A DNA stretch of 64,000 bases, taken from the NCBI GenBank assembly GCA_963781785.1, contig CAWAHD010000005.1, positions 620,001 through 684,000 on the forward strand, given 5' to 3'. This document shows, piece after piece, positions 9,482 to 18,559 of the stretch (the stretch's first letter is position 1; the number at the start of each line of letters is the position of its first letter). Both the position numbers and the translations under genes were made by a program. Below the pieces are notes generated by a model. The model made no database searches. It saw only the letters and a list, made by a program, of their open reading frames with translations, and had not been told where the DNA came from. Source of the stretch: CAWAHD01 sp963781785 (GTDB taxonomy: Bacteria > Planctomycetota > Planctomycetia > Isosphaerales > Isosphaeraceae).

Positions 9482-11640
9482 AGCTTGAAACTCCAGAGAT
9501 GACGATTCATGCTGGGTGCGGACGGGCGTGCCGCGAACGGGGATCGCGGCCGCAAGAGAGCGGCCTCGGCGCCGGTGTCATTTTCCCCGGTGGTGCAATG
9601 GGTCGGGGGGGGCTCTGCGAGACAACGTCGGGTACGCGGTTGAACCGATCCTGTGACTTTGACGACCGGGCGGCCAGCGCCGGCCCCGGCTTCACGACTC
9701 GACCGACGACGGGAATGAATAGATCGATGATGACACCTGAATTTACCAGGGTTTTGACGATTCCGCAAGGAATTCGTTCCGAGAAAAAAACGGGAGGAGC
9801 GGCGCGGCCTGAGGCCGCCGAGACCAATCGGACGGATCGGACGGATCGGACCGAGAGTGGGGGACCTCGCGGCGCTCTTCGGGACGACGACGAAGTCTTT
9901 CGTTACCTCGCCCCCGCGGGGAGAGGTTGGCCGAAGGCCGGGTGAGGGGGCCGAAACCGATGCCGCGCGCCCAGGCTCGGGCCGCAAAACCGCCGCCAGG
10001 AGACTCGAGCCAGCGAGCAATAACAGAACGGACAATATCAGCTCCCGCGCGAATGTAACCGGCCGTACCGGATCCGCCTCGCTCGCAGCCGCGTCACGAT
10101 CGCCGGGTTGACCGTGCGACGGAGCCACCTCACGGTCGCTGGGTTCGCTGGGAAATTCAGCCACCTCGTGGGTTTTGATCTCTGCCGAAGTTTCAGCCAA
10201 GTCACCTTCGTTGGGTTCGCTGGGAAATTCAGCCACCTCTCGGTCGTTGGGTTCGCTGGGAAATTCAGCCACCTCTCGGTCGTTGGGTTCGCTGGGAAAT
10301 TCAGCCACCTCGTGGTTTCTGGCCTCTGCGGCAATTCCAGCCACCTCGCGGTCGCCCGGCTCGCGTTCGGGTTTTATCGATTCCATCGAATCGACCGGCT
10401 CGGGATGACCCGGAGCGGTCGTCGGATTGGGATCGAGAGTTTCGGATTTCGCCTGCCACTCGTCGGGTCGCCCATAAGCCTCTTGCGCCGCGATCCGGGC
10501 CCGGCGCTCCATCTCCGCCACGTAGCCTTCGTTGGGCGTATCGTAAATCTCATCCCAGGGTCCCGGGCCGCTCGGATCGCGGAATTCGCGGGCTTCGCGC
10601 CGCAGCTCGGCGTCTTCGTGCTTTGTCGTGCGACGAAGCTTTGCAAAGGCCTCGATGGATTTGACCATCGCCCGTTGGTTGGTCGTCGCGTAGCGCCTCA
10701 GAAGTTCTCCGGTATGGCTGTCGTCGAATGACAGGAGGGCCACGTTGCGGTCTGCCTCCGCCAATGCGCGTTCTTCAGCCACAGCGAGTTTTGCCTGAAG
10801 CTGCTCGACCGCTCGATCGACGATCGAGCGCAGCACCTGACGCTCTTTCTCATCGTCACCGGAGTCGAGCAAATCCGGGTACTGCCGGTCGAGGGCTCGC
10901 CGATAGCGCGCGTACTCGACGCGCGTCAGTTCGCCCCGGAGCTCCAGCCAGGCCTCGTCGTGCGCCGGGTTGGTCGTCCAGGCCCTGAAGTGGATTTCAA
11001 GAACCCGACGGTCCCACATCGCGGCAAGCGGATTTCTCCCGAGCAACCGGATGGCCCGGAACCTGTGGACCGCTTGCCAGCGACCGGGCGGCTCCAGGAG
11101 TGCCCTGAGCTCGGCCCACTCCGCAAGCATCAGCCGGCACCCGGGCACCGTGCGCTCCAGTGCAGAAACCAGCGTGTCGGGGTCCTCGGGATCATCCGGG
11201 ATCGGGCTATACGAGACGCGCTCTCCTCCATTCAAATATTGCTCGCTTCCGTAGGTTTCAATCGGTCCTTGACAACTGTGGAAGAGTCGCTTGAGCAGGC
11301 CCTTGGCCTCGGTTTCGAGACGGTGGTCCGCGTCGTCGATATTCGCGCTCAGGCGCGCGGCTTGGGCGGCGAGAGCGCGCTGGTATAAAACTGACGACTG
11401 AACCGTCTGAAGGAGCAGCGAGCGCTCGCCAGCGTTCCTAGGCCCCATCGAGGAGAGCATCTCGTCGATGAGCTCGTCGACCTCCGCCTCTTCCTCCCCT
11501 GGAATCAGAAAGCGGCGAGCGCGAAGGCCATGAGTTTCGGCGTTCTTCCGAGAAATCAGCTTACCGGCGACTGTCGTCGGGCCTTTTGAGCGGCTCCCGT
11601 TCAATCGGCTGGAATCGCTCCGTTTTTGTGATGTTGGCAT
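9334..11640 (-). CDS. Hypothetical planctomycete protein with acidic 12-residue repeats; tail overlaps next gene
   Basis: I do not recognise a function. The N-terminus (SRSKGPTTVAGKLISRKNAETHGLRA) resembles the motif of a common hypothetical family in planctomycetes, in which Ser/Arg/Lys/Asn precede HGL. Residues 1-420 are charged and largely helical. They are followed by a 12-residue tandem (NDREVAEFPSEP type, about residues 440-510), a hydrophobic segment (ELILSVLLLLAGSSLLAAVL) and then a low-complexity tail. The tail reads through dispersed DNA repeats (including an IRPIRPIG stretch) and overlaps the first 148 bases of the downstream ATPase gene in another frame. The tail after the membrane segment is probably an extension created by loss of the original stop. 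The start follows a repeat island. Confidence 0.6.
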   Translation of the reverse strand: MPTSQKRSDSSRLNGSRSKGPTTVAGKLISRKNAETHGLRARRFLIPGEEEAEVDELIDEMLSSMGPRNAGERSLLLQTVQSSVLYQRALAAQAARLSANIDDADHRLETEAKGLLKRLFHSCQGPIETYGSEQYLNGGERVSYSPIPDDPEDPDTLVSALERTVPGCRLMLAEWAELRALLEPPGRWQAVHRFRAIRLLGRNPLAAMWDRRVLEIHFRAWTTNPAHDEAWLELRGELTRVEYARYRRALDRQYPDLLDSGDDEKERQVLRSIVDRAVEQLQAKLAVAEERALAEADRNVALLSFDDSHTGELLRRYATTNQRAMVKSIEAFAKLRRTTKHEDAELRREAREFRDPSGPGPWDEIYDTPNEGYVAEMERRARIAAQEAYGRPDEWQAKSETLDPNPTTAPGHPEPVDSMESIKPEREPGDREVAGIAAEARNHEVAEFPSEPNDREVAEFPSEPNDREVAEFPSEPNEGDLAETSAEIKTHEVAEFPSEPSDREVAPSHGQPGDRDAAASEADPVRPVTFARELILSVLLLLAGSSLLAAVLRPEPGRAASVSAPSPGLRPTSPRGGEVTKDFVVVPKSAARSPTLGPIRPIRPIGLGGLRPRRSSRFFLGTNSLRNRQNPGKFRCHHRSIHSRRRSSREAGAGAGRPVVKVTGSVQPRTRRCLAEPPPTHCTTGENDTGAEAALLRPRSPFAARPSAPSMNRHLWSFKLWPKPGNGPRSWSNEASSARTSSRKLNASTAAPSRMPSSGWATPTPTPS
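10141..10350. repeat. 36-bp in-frame tandem repeat
   Basis: Exact or near-exact copies of a 36-bp unit begin at 10141, 10213, 10249 and 10285, with diverged copies between and after them. In the minus-strand gene the unit encodes a 12-residue acidic module (EVAEFPSEP plus a variable triplet). The near identity of the two central copies indicates recent expansion. Confidence 0.85.
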
Positions 11641-11732
11641 GTTGTTATATTCCTTTCTGATCGATACGAGTCAGGAGGTGGGCGAGAATACGTCATTGGG
11701 ACCGTCGTCGTTGGCGGGGTGAAAGAGAGCGC

Positions 11733-11882
11733 TTTCGCGGAGCGAAAGGCGACACTTGCTTTCGCGGAGCGAAAGGCGACACACACTTTCGCGGAGCGAA
11801 AGGCGACACTTTCTTTCGCGGAGCGAAAGGCGACACTTGCTTTCGCGGAGCGAAAGGCGACACTTGCTTTCGCGGCGATTGC
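11733..11882. repeat. 27-bp array of TTTCGC-GGA-GCGAAA hairpins
   Basis: Five full copies and one partial copy of a 23-bp unit (6-bp stem, GGA loop, then GGCGACAC) are separated by 4-bp linkers (TTGC, ACAC or TTTC). They start at 11733, 11760, 11787, 11814, 11841 and 11868. The linkers are too short for CRISPR spacers. The array lies about 90 bp upstream of the start of the 9334-11640 gene. Confidence 0.9.
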
Positions 11883-11924
11883 ACGGTGCCACGGCCTGTG
11901 GCACTGGTGAGCATTTCTGGGTAC

Positions 11925-12056
11925 CACTGGTCGTACCCGACCAGTGTCTTCATCCCTGCCACGAGCATAGAAGGGCCAGGCATCGCCGTCGGGCAAGGAC
12001 CGGAGGTCGTTGGTCCTCCCGCCGAGAGCACTGGTCGGGTACGACCAGTGGCACCC
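11925..12056. repeat. Two ACTGGTCG palindromes about 100 bp apart
   Basis: ACTGGTCG-TACC-CGACCAGT occurs at about 11927-11946 and ACTGGTCG-GGTA-CGACCAGT at about 12030-12049. Each is an 8-bp stem with a 4-base loop, and their loops are reverse complements of each other, so the two copies are inverted. No gene is supported between 11641 and 12459; this stretch is an island of short palindromic repeats. Confidence 0.8.
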
Positions 12057-12373
12057 AAGAATGATCACCAGGACCAACCACCCGAGCGAGGGAACGCGAC
12101 ACATGTCATTTTCCGAATTCGGGTTTTCACCGATTCAACGGTATTCGGGTGAGCCTCGGGATCCGAACGGGCGCTCTGCACTGCCCTTGCTTACTTAGGA
12201 AAGGTAGTCGATCTTGCGCATACGGCCACACATTTCCCAGACTTCGTCGCGGCCGCGACTGGAATATCCGCAATCGCTGGCATGACTTGATGAATCGGCA
12301 GAGTTTGCCATCGATGCGTTGCTGGATCGGGGCTTTCTTCCGCCGCAGGCGGCATGTGCCGGGATTGCCGTAG

Positions 12374-12466
12374 GTCAGGCTGGAAAGCCTGACCTACGAC
12401 TATGCCGTCAGGCTGGAAAGCCTGACCTACGACTATGCCGTCAGGCTGGAAAGCCTGACCTACGAG
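12374..12466. repeat. Three-copy GTCAGGCT-GGAA-AGCCTGAC hairpin array at subtilase 3' end
   Basis: Three copies begin at 12374, 12407 and 12440 (33-bp period, linker CTACGACTATGCC). They are the same hairpin as at 6214-6330. The array overlaps the stop of the minus-strand subtilase: the TAG comes from the CTACGA edge of the last repeat unit. Confidence 0.88.
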
Positions 12467-15007
12467 TGCGCGTTTCCAGCATGCGCTCTACGATCATTGT
12501 CGCTGAAGCTCACCGTGCCCATCTCGATTGGGCCCAAGCTTGCGCCGATCGCGCACGAGCCCACGCCGCCGGTGCTTTCCTGATTGACCGAAAGAGCAGT
12601 CGCCGAGTCGGGTGAGGCGGCCGGCGGGTCAATGAACAGCCCGCTCAAGACGGCGTTGGGCCCGGCCAGCGTCTTCACCGTGATCACCACATTGCCCGAG
12701 AGCTGCCACTGGAGATAAATGCCCCCGGAAAAATTCGCGAGAGTTTCCGTATCGAGCACGGCCCCCGTGGCGGCACTCGTGATCTGGATCTGCTCGCTCC
12801 TCCCCTTCTTGTCGAAGTCAAGGGCGTACAGAGAAACGTCATGGGGTTGGCCGTCGGTCAGGCTCAGCTTGATGGTGAAGCTCGTGGCGGCATACCAGCA
12901 CGCGGCGATCCGGCCGGTGCCGCTGGCATTCTCCAGGGCGCGCGGGTCCGTCGTGCTGGTCGCCCAGGTATAGTTCAGCTCGCCCGCCGGTGTGACCGTG
13001 GCAAAGCTGGGGTTGTTCGCCGCGGTCGTGAAGATGTCGAATCCTTGAGAGCCGTAGGCTCCCATCCAGTTGCCCTGGGTCGCTGAGTCGGTCCTGATGA
13101 ACGTCGCCGTGGCGGCGGTCGCGGTCTCTTTGAAAGTGCCGGTGAAAGTGTCGGAAGCCTCGCCATTCACTCCGTTTCGATTCTGGTCCATGGCGTTGCC
13201 GTACCAGTCTTCGATCGACGGGCCGACTGTCAGGGTGTACGTCCCGGGGGCGGTTTGCGCGGGAAACGAGATCACGAACTGATGGTCGTTCGAGCCGGCA
13301 ACGGGCGTGACGGACACCCCGCTCTTCGAGCCGCCAGGTCCAGAGAGTGTCGCCTGCGACGGCGAGAAGGTTGCGGGATTGATCTCCTCGTTGAAGGTCA
13401 CCGTGACCGAGGTCAACGCGGCAGCCGTGTTGCCGGCGTTATTGGGGGTGGCGGCGACGACGTACGCGCCATCGGCGTTGGCGACGGCGGCGGCGGCGTT
13501 CACGATGCCGCCCGTGGTCACAAGGCTGGCCAGAGCCGGGTCGGGGGTCGTGTGGTCGAGGACGGCGTCCTCGACCTGGCTCATCGACCAGCCGGGATGG
13601 GCTGCCTCGACCAGGGCGAGCGTGCCGGCGACGAACGGGGCGGCCATCGACGTGCCGCTCGTAAAGCCGTAATAATCATCGAGGGTGCTGAGGATGTCGA
13701 CGCCGGGGGCGGCCAGTTGCACGGTGCCTGCGCCAAAGTTGGACCAGCTTGCGAGGTCGCCGCTGGAGTCGGTGGCCGCGACCGTGATCACGTTGGGATA
13801 GGTGGCCGAATAAGAGGCCGGCGAGTACGCGGTGGTCGTGTCGTTCGAGCCGCTGTTGCCGGCAGCCGCCACGATGATCACGCCGTGGGAATCGGCGTAC
13901 TGGATGGCCGAAGCGATGACGGGGTCGAATCCGGCCTCGCCCCAACTGGCGTTGATAATCCGCGCGCCGTGGTCGACCGCGTAGTCGATCGCCTCCGCGG
14001 CGGCCACGTCCGAGCCCGATCCCGTCGCGTCGAGCGTCTTCGAGCGCCATGATCTGGACGTTCCAGTCGACGCCCGAGATCCCGACCGCGTTGTTGCCGA
14101 CCGCGCCGAAGATTCCCGCGGTCACGGTGCCGTGGCCGTTGTCGTCGAGCGGATTGTTGGTGCCCGCGACGAAGTTCCAGCCGATCAGGTCGTCGGGAAA
14201 GGCGGTGGCGCCGTCCTGGGTCGATCCGTCGGCCCAGCCGCCGGAGGTCGCAGGCGCGATCACGTCGGCCCCGGTGATGACGCCGTCGCCGTTCGTGTCG
14301 ATGATCTTGCCCGGCCCCTGGTTGACCGGGCTGTTCAGGTCGCCGAAGGTGATGAGACCTGCCCCGTCGACATCGGTCAGATTGGGGAGCACGCTGGAGG
14401 GGATCTCGGCCTGGTTGAGCCAGACGTTGTCGACCAGGTCGGGATGGTTAAAGTTGATGCCGGTATCGACGTCGGCGACGATCACATGGTCGGATCCTGT
14501 GGTCAAATTCCAGGCGGCCGGGGCATTGATGCCCCAGGTGCCATTCAGGGCCCACTCGGCGCCCGCCAGGTAGTACGGGTCGTCGGGCACGTCGGCCGCC
14601 TGGATGGTCTCTGCTGGCTCGGCGTACTGCACGGCGGTGCTGGCGGAGAGCGCCCGGGCCAGCGCGGCCATGCCCGCAGCGGGGACCTGCACTTCGTAGA
14701 GACCCGAAATCGTCGTCGCCTGCGCCGTCGCGCCGGCCGAATCGATCATCGGCACCAGTTCTGCCAGGGAGGCTCCCGCGCCCGGCTGAAGCTGGACGTC
14801 GACGGTGTCGAGTGCGGGCGCGGGCGCGGCAAGTCCTGCCGGCGATCCGGCAAGCACTTGCCGGGGTTCAAGCTGATCGAAGAGCGGCCGGACACAGGGT
14901 GGGCGGCGACGCCATTTCGTGCCGGTTGAGCGGACCGGTCCCCGCCGCCATGCCCGCTCACCCAACACCAAAAGCCGGCCGGTGCGGCTGCGCTTGAGCC
15001 ACCACAT
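12460..15007 (-). CDS. Secreted subtilisin-like serine protease with LEPR-XLL motif, frameshifted near 14045
   Basis: An extracellular S8 peptidase. The N-terminal frame has a basic leader, the planctomycete LEPR-XLL sequence (LEPRQVLAG), an inhibitor-like propeptide region, and the catalytic Asp (VADVDTGINFNHPD) and His (DDNGHGTVTAGI). The second frame continues with INASWG, the oxyanion-region AAAGNSG and the catalytic Ser (SGTSMAAPFVAGT). It ends in an Ig-like/bacterial adhesion-type domain and a beta-rich C-terminal domain. From the ATG at 15007 the span contains one base too many; removing one G near 14043-14046 restores MAL-KTLDATGSGSDVAAAEA. The intact triad and conserved sequence argue for an assembly indel rather than a dead gene. 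An upstream in-frame start at 15085 is also possible. Confidence 0.85.
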
Positions 15008-15735
15008 CAGAGAGGGAACTCCATTTCGCGAGGGAGATTTCAACAAGAAGCCGGCGCGGATCGGCTCGGCTCGGGGGAGCGGCAAGCGCGCCCTGTCGCG
15101 GGAGACCGGACGAGCCGGCCAGTCCAGCGAAACCTAGAACGAAGACCGCCCGTTGGCAAACGGCCCACGCGAATCCCACGGTGCGAGAGGGCTGGCCAAA
15201 AACGAACAGTTCGGAACAATCTCGTTTCGCTGGCGATTGGATCGGCGTATCATGAAATTCTGCTGTCAGCGTGCGGTCGCGAGTCTCGCAGTTGGGAGAG
15301 TCTCGAGCGGTTGGTGTTTCTTGTCACCGTCGGGTCCTGATGGGATTCCTGGCGAGTAATAGATATGAAGTCAGAGGGCCTGGCCGCACCCCCGGTGCTC
15401 TGGGCTGATGAAAAGTCGGCCTTGGCCCACCCCGCGGGACAGGCTTGAGGGTGGCGTTTTTGTTGCGCGAGATCGACCGGGGGCGCGAACGACCGCTCCC
15501 TTTCCCCCCCTTGCGAAGGGGGGGCCAGGGGGGTGCCGCTGGGGCCTTGAACATCGAAGAACGAAGAGCGCACGATGGCCTTGTGATTGGCGGCGCCGCG
15601 ACCACCCCCCCTAACCCCCCCTTCGCAAGGGGGGGAAAAGTGCAACGAAATCGGGGGGAACGGGCGGCTTGCCAAAGGCCGACTCGACATCAGCCCCGCG
15701 TGGGGGTGTCTCAAAAAGTGCACAAGGGCCGGTTG
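15008..15735. other. Spacer with two C7/G7 palindromes
   Basis: No gene is supported between the subtilase start and the small ORF at 15736. Two copies of the CCCCCCTT-loop-AAGGGGGG element lie at about 15504-15535 and 15601-15640, facing opposite ways (one followed by CCAGGGGGG, the other preceded by CCCCCCCTAA). Together they form a large inverted repeat with a loop of about 65 bp. Confidence 0.6.
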
Positions 15736-15882
15736 ATGTCTCAAAAAAAACACCATGATTCGATGACGCCGCAAAGACTTTTGATCGCACGTGGATTTGT
15801 TCTAATGGCTATGCTTCCCGGGCTCGCGCCGGTGGTCATCTCGGCAAGAGAGGCGGGGCCTGTTCAAGGGACGGAGGGATGA
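15736..15882 (+). CDS. Possible 48-residue leader or secreted small protein
   Basis: A short ORF with a basic start (MSQKKHHDSMTPQRLL), a hydrophobic core (GFVLMAMLPGLAPVVI) and a short polar tail. The TGA at 15880-15882 is separated by a single base from the ATG of the next gene, and the ORF end contains that gene's GGAGGG ribosome site, so it could be translationally coupled. It could equally be chance. No similarity is recognised. Confidence 0.35.
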   Translation: MSQKKHHDSMTPQRLLIARGFVLMAMLPGLAPVVISAREAGPVQGTEG

Positions 15883-15883
15883 C

Positions 15884-16663
15884 ATGAGTCACAAGAGCAT
15901 GGGTGTCGGCGTGATAGTTGTAGCGTCCTTGATCTCGATGCCTCCCGTGACGATGGCGGGTGGGCAACAACCCGGGTGGAGCGAAGACGTGTCGTTGGAA
16001 TACTCACCAAACTTCGATACTGGCCAGCCCAACGTCACCGTCTCGCAGCAACCGAGCGGTGGGAGTTTCAGCGTCCTGGATTCGGTCGATGATCGATATG
16101 GGATCGGGCTCTTTAACGAAACCCTCGTGGACTTCCAGAGTAACCCGGGTGTGGCCGTGCTTACGGTGACGTACGCTGCGTGGAACTTTGATCTATCGCA
16201 GGTGGGTGCCGTGCCGTTGTACGTGTCGCTCTACGCTGCGTCAGCCCAGCCGCCAGAGCTCGACAGCCCACCGGAGCCGGGCGGGTATGTTGGTGGCTTC
16301 TCGATCCCGACCGGCGACTCGCCGTACGATATCAAACTGAACCTGACCAATCTGGGTCCCAGCGTTTGTTTGCTCATCCAGACCGAGAATATCTTGGGGC
16401 CGGGCAACGCGCCCATCGTTTCGGGGTTTGTCTCTGGCGGCACGGTGACGGAACCCACCTCGTTCGTGACGATGGCCATGTGTGCGGCCGGGGGCGGTAT
16501 GGCGTGCGCAGCCCGGCGCTATCGTGCTCGGTCAAAAGTGCGGCGGGTGGGCCGGATCGAGGCGGCCGATGAGCCGGCCGGCGCGATCAGTCCCAGGTCA
16601 CGGTCCGATCTCCGGGCACGACTGCACCGATCACCCAGGCGGGGATCTTGGCTCGCCGGCTGA
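15884..16663 (+). CDS. Secreted protein with PEP-CTERM-like anchor
   Basis: A signal peptide (about residues 1-25, ending PPVTMAGG) is followed by a beta-rich domain of about 170 residues with no recognised fold. A C-terminal sorting-like signal follows: the triad TEP, a hydrophobic stretch (SFVTMAMCAAGGGMACA) and a basic cluster (ARRYRARSKVRR). PEP-CTERM proteins normally end just after the Arg cluster. Here the frame continues about 40 more residues and overlaps the 3' end of purM on the other strand, so the true stop may have been lost through an indel near 16540. A GGAGGG box precedes the ATG. The role is unknown; by family it would be exported and sorted at the cell surface. Confidence 0.65.
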   Translation: MSHKSMGVGVIVVASLISMPPVTMAGGQQPGWSEDVSLEYSPNFDTGQPNVTVSQQPSGGSFSVLDSVDDRYGIGLFNETLVDFQSNPGVAVLTVTYAAWNFDLSQVGAVPLYVSLYAASAQPPELDSPPEPGGYVGGFSIPTGDSPYDIKLNLTNLGPSVCLLIQTENILGPGNAPIVSGFVSGGTVTEPTSFVTMAMCAAGGGMACAARRYRARSKVRRVGRIEAADEPAGAISPRSRSDLRARLHRSPRRGSWLAG

Positions 16664-17654
16664 TTCGACGGACGACCGAGTCGGCGAAGTACTCGGCGAC
16701 GATCAGCACCAGGCCGATCCCCATGTTGAAGACGCGATCCATCTCGGCATCTTCCACCGAGCCCAGCTTCTGGAGCCACGGGAAGACGGGTGGAACCGTC
16801 CACGACCCGCGCTTGAGCCGGATGCCGCAGCCCTCGGGCAGGATCCGAGGCGGGTTGTCGATCAGCCCGCCGCCGGTGATGTGGGCGATTCCGTGGACCA
16901 CGCGCTTGACGCGGTAACGGCGATAGGCTGTCTTGAGCGCCCTCACGTACAGCCTGGTGGGTGCCAGAAGCTCATCGGCGACGGAGCGGCCGAGCTCCTC
17001 GACGAACGAGTCGGGGGCAAGCTGGGCGTGCTCGAACACGATCTTGCGGGCGAGGCTGTAGCCGTTGGAGTGAAGCCCCGAGCTTGCCAGGCCGATCACC
17101 TTGTCGCCGGGGCGGATGTCGCGGCCGTCCAGGACTTGCTTGCGCTCGACGACCCCGACGCAGAAGCCGGCCAGGTCATATTCCCCGTCTTTGTAAAAAC
17201 CGGGGAGGATCGCGGTTTCGCCGCCCAAGAGGGCGCATTCGGCCTCGATGCATCCGTCGCTGACGCCGAGGACGATCTGGGCGGTCAGCTCGGGATCGTC
17301 GCGGCTCATCGCCACATAATCGAGAAAGAAGAGAGGCTCCGCGCCGGCGCACAAGCAGTCGTTGACCGACATGGCCACCAGGTCGATACCGACGGTCGCA
17401 TGCCGGCCGGTGGCAAAAGCCAGCTTGAGCTTGGTTCCGACTCCGTCGGTCGAAGCGACCAGGACCGGGTCGCGGTAGGCACGCGACAAGAGGCCGATCT
17501 GGTCGTCGAGCCGGAACAGCCCGGCAAACCCGTTGTTCCAGTCGATCACGCGGGGCGTGTAGGTCCGCCGCAAGAGGGGAGGAATCCGCGAGATCGTGTC
17601 CTCGTAGGTCTCGAGATCCACGCCCGAAGAGCGGTAGTCGATTGGTTGATTCAT
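16587..17654 (-). CDS. purM: Phosphoribosylformylglycinamidine cyclo-ligase (AIR synthetase)
   Basis: Catalyses ATP-dependent ring closure of FGAM to 5-aminoimidazole ribonucleotide, step five of purine synthesis. Family motifs include STDGVGTKLKLA, the MSVNDCLCAGAEPLFFLDY core, GGETAILPGFY, GLASSGLHSNGYSLAR and HITGGGLIDNPPRILP. The length of 355 residues is normal and complete. It is convergent with the plus-strand PEP-CTERM-like gene and is the only purine gene in the window. Confidence 0.96.
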   Translation of the reverse strand: MNQPIDYRSSGVDLETYEDTISRIPPLLRRTYTPRVIDWNNGFAGLFRLDDQIGLLSRAYRDPVLVASTDGVGTKLKLAFATGRHATVGIDLVAMSVNDCLCAGAEPLFFLDYVAMSRDDPELTAQIVLGVSDGCIEAECALLGGETAILPGFYKDGEYDLAGFCVGVVERKQVLDGRDIRPGDKVIGLASSGLHSNGYSLARKIVFEHAQLAPDSFVEELGRSVADELLAPTRLYVRALKTAYRRYRVKRVVHGIAHITGGGLIDNPPRILPEGCGIRLKRGSWTVPPVFPWLQKLGSVEDAEMDRVFNMGIGLVLIVAEYFADSVVRRISRRAKIPAWVIGAVVPGDRTVTWD

Positions 17655-17916
17655 TGCTTATTCATCAGCCCCATGTCATCAGTCCATCATCATTTTAAGG
17701 CTTCTGTTGTGCCTTGAGAAGCGACAGGCGGCGCCTGTGGGCATGGTTCAACGCGGGGTAACACTCCGAGCAGACCAGCCCGACGCTTGATCGCACCGGC
17801 CAGCCTGGCTATTCTTGTAAGGATCAAGAGTTCTTCTGCCCGGCACACGCGGGCCCTGCCACCGTTACCCTCCTCTAGCACGGCTTCGATCCACGATACC
17901 CACGGAGATCTGCAAC

Positions 17917-18375
17917 ATGCGTCGGAAATGTCTGGCCTTCGCCCTGAGCGCGGGCATGCTTCTCATGATCGGTCTGGTTGCCGGCCTTTCCAGGGCCGAC
18001 GATGACGAGACACCGCTCGGCAAGATCATGGAGAAGGTCAACAAGGCCAACACGCTGGTCAAGAACGGAACGCGGAACAAAATCAACTTCGCGAAGAAAC
18101 AGAAGGACGTGGAGAAGGGCGCCAAGGAGCTCATCAAGCTCGCCAAGGAAGCCAAGGAAATCAAGGACGCCGTCAAGAAGGCCAAAGACGTGGCCGCGCC
18201 CCAGAAGAGATGGGACAAATTGATCGCGGAGTTTATCAAGACCTCCGAAGAGCTGCGTGACGTGGCCGCCAAGTCGGACGCGACCTATCAGGACGCCAAA
18301 GACAAGTACACAGCCTTGTCGAAGGTCTGCGCCGACTGCCACAAAGACTTCCGCGTCGATGAGGCCGGGTTCTAA
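17917..18375 (+). CDS. Periplasmic cytochrome c'-like protein (C-terminal CxxCH)
   Basis: A 152-residue exported protein with a signal peptide (RKCLAFALSAGMLLMIGLVAG), a Lys-rich four-helix-type body and a single haem-binding motif near the C-terminus (CADCHKDFR). One C-terminal CxxCH after long amphipathic helices is the layout of class II cytochromes c. The actual ligand set and electron partner cannot be seen. An AAGGATG array begins three bases after the stop. The gene lies upstream of the lipoate ligase on the same strand, though a shared role is not obvious. Confidence 0.75.
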   Translation: MRRKCLAFALSAGMLLMIGLVAGLSRADDDETPLGKIMEKVNKANTLVKNGTRNKINFAKKQKDVEKGAKELIKLAKEAKEIKDAVKKAKDVAAPQKRWDKLIAEFIKTSEELRDVAAKSDATYQDAKDKYTALSKVCADCHKDFRVDEAGF

Positions 18376-18377
18376 CC

Positions 18378-18481
18378 GAAGGATGAAGGATGAAGGATGA
18401 AGGAACACCCTTCGCGGCCCTGCTCGCTGGTCGCGCCGGGACCACCCCCCCTGGCCCCCCCTTCACAAGGGGGGGAAAGGG
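18378..18481. repeat. Heptamer array plus C7/G7 palindrome
   Basis: At least three AAGGATG units (18378-18402) directly follow the cytochrome stop codon. Then a copy of the C-tract palindrome (18440-18481, CCCCCCCTGGCCCCCCCTT-loop-AAGGGGGGG) is followed by a degenerate GTCAGGCT hairpin at about 18497-18533. Three repeat families are thus stacked in one spacer. Confidence 0.8.
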
Positions 18482-18559
18482 ATGCCGTACGCGTTGGTCA
18501 GGCTCTCCAGCCTGACGCCGGGCTGGAAAGCGTGAGCGGCGCCAAGCTGCGTTCTACGG

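Noticed and set aside
11733..11882. CRISPR-like regular array of 23-bp repeats
   Set aside because: The gaps between repeats are only 4 bp and partly identical, the repeat is a short hairpin, and no cas genes are in the window.
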